7,057 bases of DNA, taken from the NCBI GenBank assembly GCA_045541875.1, contig JAZQJX010000013.1:1-7057 (forward strand). Direction: 5' to 3'. The DNA comes from RGIG1828 sp045541875 (GTDB lineage Bacteria > Bacillota > Clostridia > UMGS1810). This document shows positions 5,893-7,057 of this stretch, piece after piece. The position numbers and the translations under genes were made by a program. The notes under the pieces are model-generated. The model ran no database searches. It had not been told where the DNA came from and saw only the letters and a program-made list of their open reading frames with translations. The number at the start of each line of letters is the position of its first letter. Within the stretch, counting starts at the first letter, position 1.

Positions 5893-6750
5893 TTATATAT
5901 GAAATTTTTTTGACTCAAATTCTTTTTTTCTTTCTTCTTTTCGCATATATATCATAGCGTTGATTTTTGCACCTAAAAGCACCACAAATCCTGTGAGATA
6001 TATCCACATAATAAGACCTGCAAAACCTGCAAGGGAGCCGTAGATAATTTCATACTGCGGGAAGTTGTTGACATAGAGAGCAAATATCATTGAGGTAACA
6101 TACCATCCAATGGTTGTAAGAGCCGCACCGGGCAAAACATCAATAATGCGCAGTTTAACTCCCGGAAGGGCTTTAAACAAAAGTGAAATCATAAGGACCA
6201 GAAACAAAATCACAAATACATATCGGGATGCATCCCACAAAGACATAAGCCTGTCTGATGAGAATCCGCTGAGAAGATGAGTTCCGATAACTTCACCGAA
6301 AATGATGAGACCAAAACTTGCAATAATGGAAATGTACATAAAAACTGCAAATACAAAAGCCATTATTTCCGATTTTATGAAACTGTATTCATTTGAGGCA
6401 TTGTAGAATCGGTTGAGAGCCTTTTTAACACAGAGGATAAATCCTGAAAGGGTAAAAAGTGAAAATGCTCCCGTTGCGACAATGACCGTTGTTGAACGGG
6501 TTCTGCTCACAAGCATACTGACAATAAGTTTTGCAGCCTTCTGGGGCAAAACATTTATCGCATGAAGCACAGCATCGGTATAGTGCTGGCTTATGGCGGA
6601 TGCAACTGTAAAAACCAAAATAACCATGGGCAGAAAACTTGACAAAAGATAGAAACTCAGTTCTGCGGCAAGGCCGAAGAAATCACCGCTCAGAAACTCG
6701 CTGCCGACCTGACCTATCTTTTTACCCACGCAGTTAATTCTATTTTTCAT
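5893..6750 (-). CDS. YihY/BrkB-family inner membrane protein
   Basis: This is a 285-residue polytopic membrane protein with six helices at about residues 33-58, 88-110, 136-160, 182-202, 213-233 and 243-268. Family features in order are AAELSFYLLSSFLPMVIL (28-45), the DVLPGAALTTIGW segment (213-225), LYVNNFPQYEIIYGSLAG (234-251), IMWIYLTGFVVLLGAKINA (256-274) and a charged C-terminal tail. The family was once mislabelled ribonuclease BN. It is a membrane protein without RNase motifs and of unsettled role. The start at 6750 is chosen because homology begins there, AAAGGA (6761-6766) lies ten bases upstream, and a TATAAT box at 6784-6789 falls inside the 30-codon upstream extension to 6840. It is transcribed away from the 6893 promoter and has no visible functional tie to the ABC operon. 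Confidence 0.92.
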   Translation of the reverse strand: MKNRINCVGKKIGQVGSEFLSGDFFGLAAELSFYLLSSFLPMVILVFTVASAISQHYTDAVLHAINVLPQKAAKLIVSMLVSRTRSTTVIVATGAFSLFTLSGFILCVKKALNRFYNASNEYSFIKSEIMAFVFAVFMYISIIASFGLIIFGEVIGTHLLSGFSSDRLMSLWDASRYVFVILFLVLMISLLFKALPGVKLRIIDVLPGAALTTIGWYVTSMIFALYVNNFPQYEIIYGSLAGFAGLIMWIYLTGFVVLLGAKINAMIYMRKEERKKEFESKKFHI

Positions 6751-6760
6751 AGCATTGAAA

Positions 6761-6766
6761 TCCTTT
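6761..6766 (-). promoter_or_regulatory. Ribosome binding site that decides the YihY start
   Basis: AAAGGA on the minus strand, ten bases before the ATG at 6748-6750, marks the start. The longer reading from 6840 has no such site and would contain the probable promoter. An out-of-frame ATG just before the chosen one runs straight into TGA (ATGCTATGA), so it could give only a two-codon peptide. Confidence 0.7.
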
Positions 6767-6783
6767 CTGCTATAGATACTAAC

Positions 6784-6812
6784 ATTATACAATAAACCCG
6801 TATAAAAAGCCA
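6784..6812 (-). promoter_or_regulatory. Probable promoter of the YihY gene
   Basis: On the minus strand a perfect TATAAT lies at 6784-6789. Seventeen bases upstream, at 6807-6812, is TGGCTT, a poor -35 match. Transcription would start near 6777 and give a leader of about 27 bases that includes the AAAGGA site. The -10 is convincing, the -35 is not. Confidence 0.5.
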
Positions 6813-6892
6813 TATGTATTGTATTGTCTAAAATAAACAAAAATAAAGCCTAATATATGTTCAAAAAGTATATACATTAGAATTTTAAAATA

Positions 6893-6901
6893 TGTTATAA
6901 T
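6893..6901 (+). promoter_or_regulatory. Extended -10 promoter facing right
   Basis: TGTTATAAT on the plus strand is a consensus extended -10 (TGn plus TATAAT at 6896-6901). The -35 region at 6873-6878 (TACATT) is weak, which extended -10 promoters tolerate. The area upstream is very AT-rich. A start near 6908 would lead directly into the structured segment that follows. It is divergent from the YihY promoter, about 110 bases away. Confidence 0.6.
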
Positions 6902-6907
6902 TACTTT

Positions 6908-7057
6908 GTATGACTTCTGTCAGGCTAAGCCTTTCGAGGATGACAATTCAAAAGATGCCGAAAACACTGTTTTTCAGGCAGGTTCGAATCTCCGACGGCT
7001 AAGCAGTTGCGTCAGTATCCGAACTCGCCTAAAACAAGTAAAATAGATGTTTTTCCT
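6908..7057 (+). ncRNA. Candidate structured RNA or leader (cut by window end)
   Basis: The segment follows an extended -10 promoter and has no supported ORF. Several stems can be drawn. TGAC/GTCA (6911-6914/6919-6922) or, as an alternative, GTCA/TGAC (6919-6922/6941-6944). CCT-TTCG-AGG (6930-6939) is a tetraloop hairpin. TGCCGAAAAC pairs with GTTTTTCAGGCA (6956-6965/6969-6980, one bulge). GTTCG/CGAAC (6982-6986/7020-7024) encloses GACG/CGTC (6994-6997/7010-7013). AGGC (6976-6979) could also pair with GCCT (7027-7030), which excludes the 6956-6980 hairpin, as in a switch. GGCTAAGC occurs twice (6923-6930 and 6997-7004). I do not recognise the family. It does not match my memory of tmRNA, 6S, SRP, RNase P or the common riboswitches. 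The 3' boundary is outside the window or near 7030-7055. Confidence 0.5.

Noticed and set aside
5742..5957. 71-codon plus-strand ORF
   Set aside because: It overlaps the better-supported minus-strand small gene, a terminator hairpin and the end of the YihY gene, and its Phe/Leu-rich end mirrors the Lys/Glu-rich YihY tail.
6751..6840. Longer start of the YihY protein at 6840
   Set aside because: The 30 extra codons contain the likely promoter and RBS and have no family similarity.
6923..6960. Resemblance to a tmRNA tag region (GAGGATGACAATTC reads EDDNS)
   Set aside because: The frame does not continue into an ALAA-type tag with a stop, and the tRNA-like ends of tmRNA are missing.
6978..6994. 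tRNA-like T-loop GGTTCGAATC in the right-hand RNA candidate
   Set aside because: Only two of five T-stem positions can pair (one a wobble), no acceptor partner, anticodon arm or D arm fits upstream, and no CCA follows at the right distance. It is read as part of the GTTCG/CGAAC stem instead.
6910..7002. 30-codon ORF starting ATG at 6910
   Set aside because: No ribosome binding site, a basic low-complexity product, and it runs through the stems of the RNA candidate.
1..7057. CRISPR array or intact insertion sequence
   Set aside because: No regularly spaced repeats, transposase or Cas gene was seen on either strand.

Overview
The window looks like part of the chromosome of a low-GC Gram-positive bacterium of the Clostridia type, probably an uncultured gut relative of the Oscillospirales. 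This rests on AT-rich codon use, strong AGGAGG/AAAGGA ribosome binding sites, the style of the proteins and a dispersed GGGCGGATA-type palindrome. It is inferred from character only, since no database search was possible.

Layout, left to right. Positions 1-189 are the C-terminal end of aspartyl-tRNA synthetase (aspS). A 149-base intergenic region follows, holding two copies of a REP-like palindrome with a third hairpin between them. Then comes a tightly packed plus-strand operon at 339-5417: an ABC ATPase (GldA-like), an ABC-2 permease (GldF-like), a membrane-anchored GldG-family auxiliary protein, a membrane-anchored DUF4340 protein and a LUD-domain (LutC/YkgG-like) protein. The first four junctions are ATGA or TAATG overlaps or very short gaps. 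The LUD gene follows after 18 bases.

The LUD stop codon lies in the base of a long imperfect inverted repeat (about 5410-5551) with a branched, GC-rich apex. It is the most structured DNA in the window and may end the operon. A strong hairpin terminator (5582-5627) separates it from two minus-strand genes: a 52-codon gene with an unrecognised product (5654-5812), and a YihY/BrkB-family membrane protein (5893-6750). Another hairpin terminator lies between those two. A promoter-like TATAAT sits upstream of the YihY gene. A divergent extended -10 promoter (6893-6901) points rightwards into a 150-base segment (6908-7057) that has no convincing ORF but several nested hairpins and a repeated GGCTAAGC. 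This is a candidate structured RNA or riboswitch-like leader cut by the window edge.

How the genes work together. The four-gene gldA/gldF/gldG/DUF4340 set should form one membrane complex: a cytoplasmic ATPase, a six-helix permease, and two single-pass anchored proteins with large extracytoplasmic domains. Its substrate is unknown. The name comes from Bacteroidetes gliding proteins, but there is no sign of gliding here. The best leads for something undescribed are the 6908-7057 RNA candidate, the 5410-5551 hairpin element, the small 52-aa protein, and the Gld-like/DUF4340/LUD operon itself.
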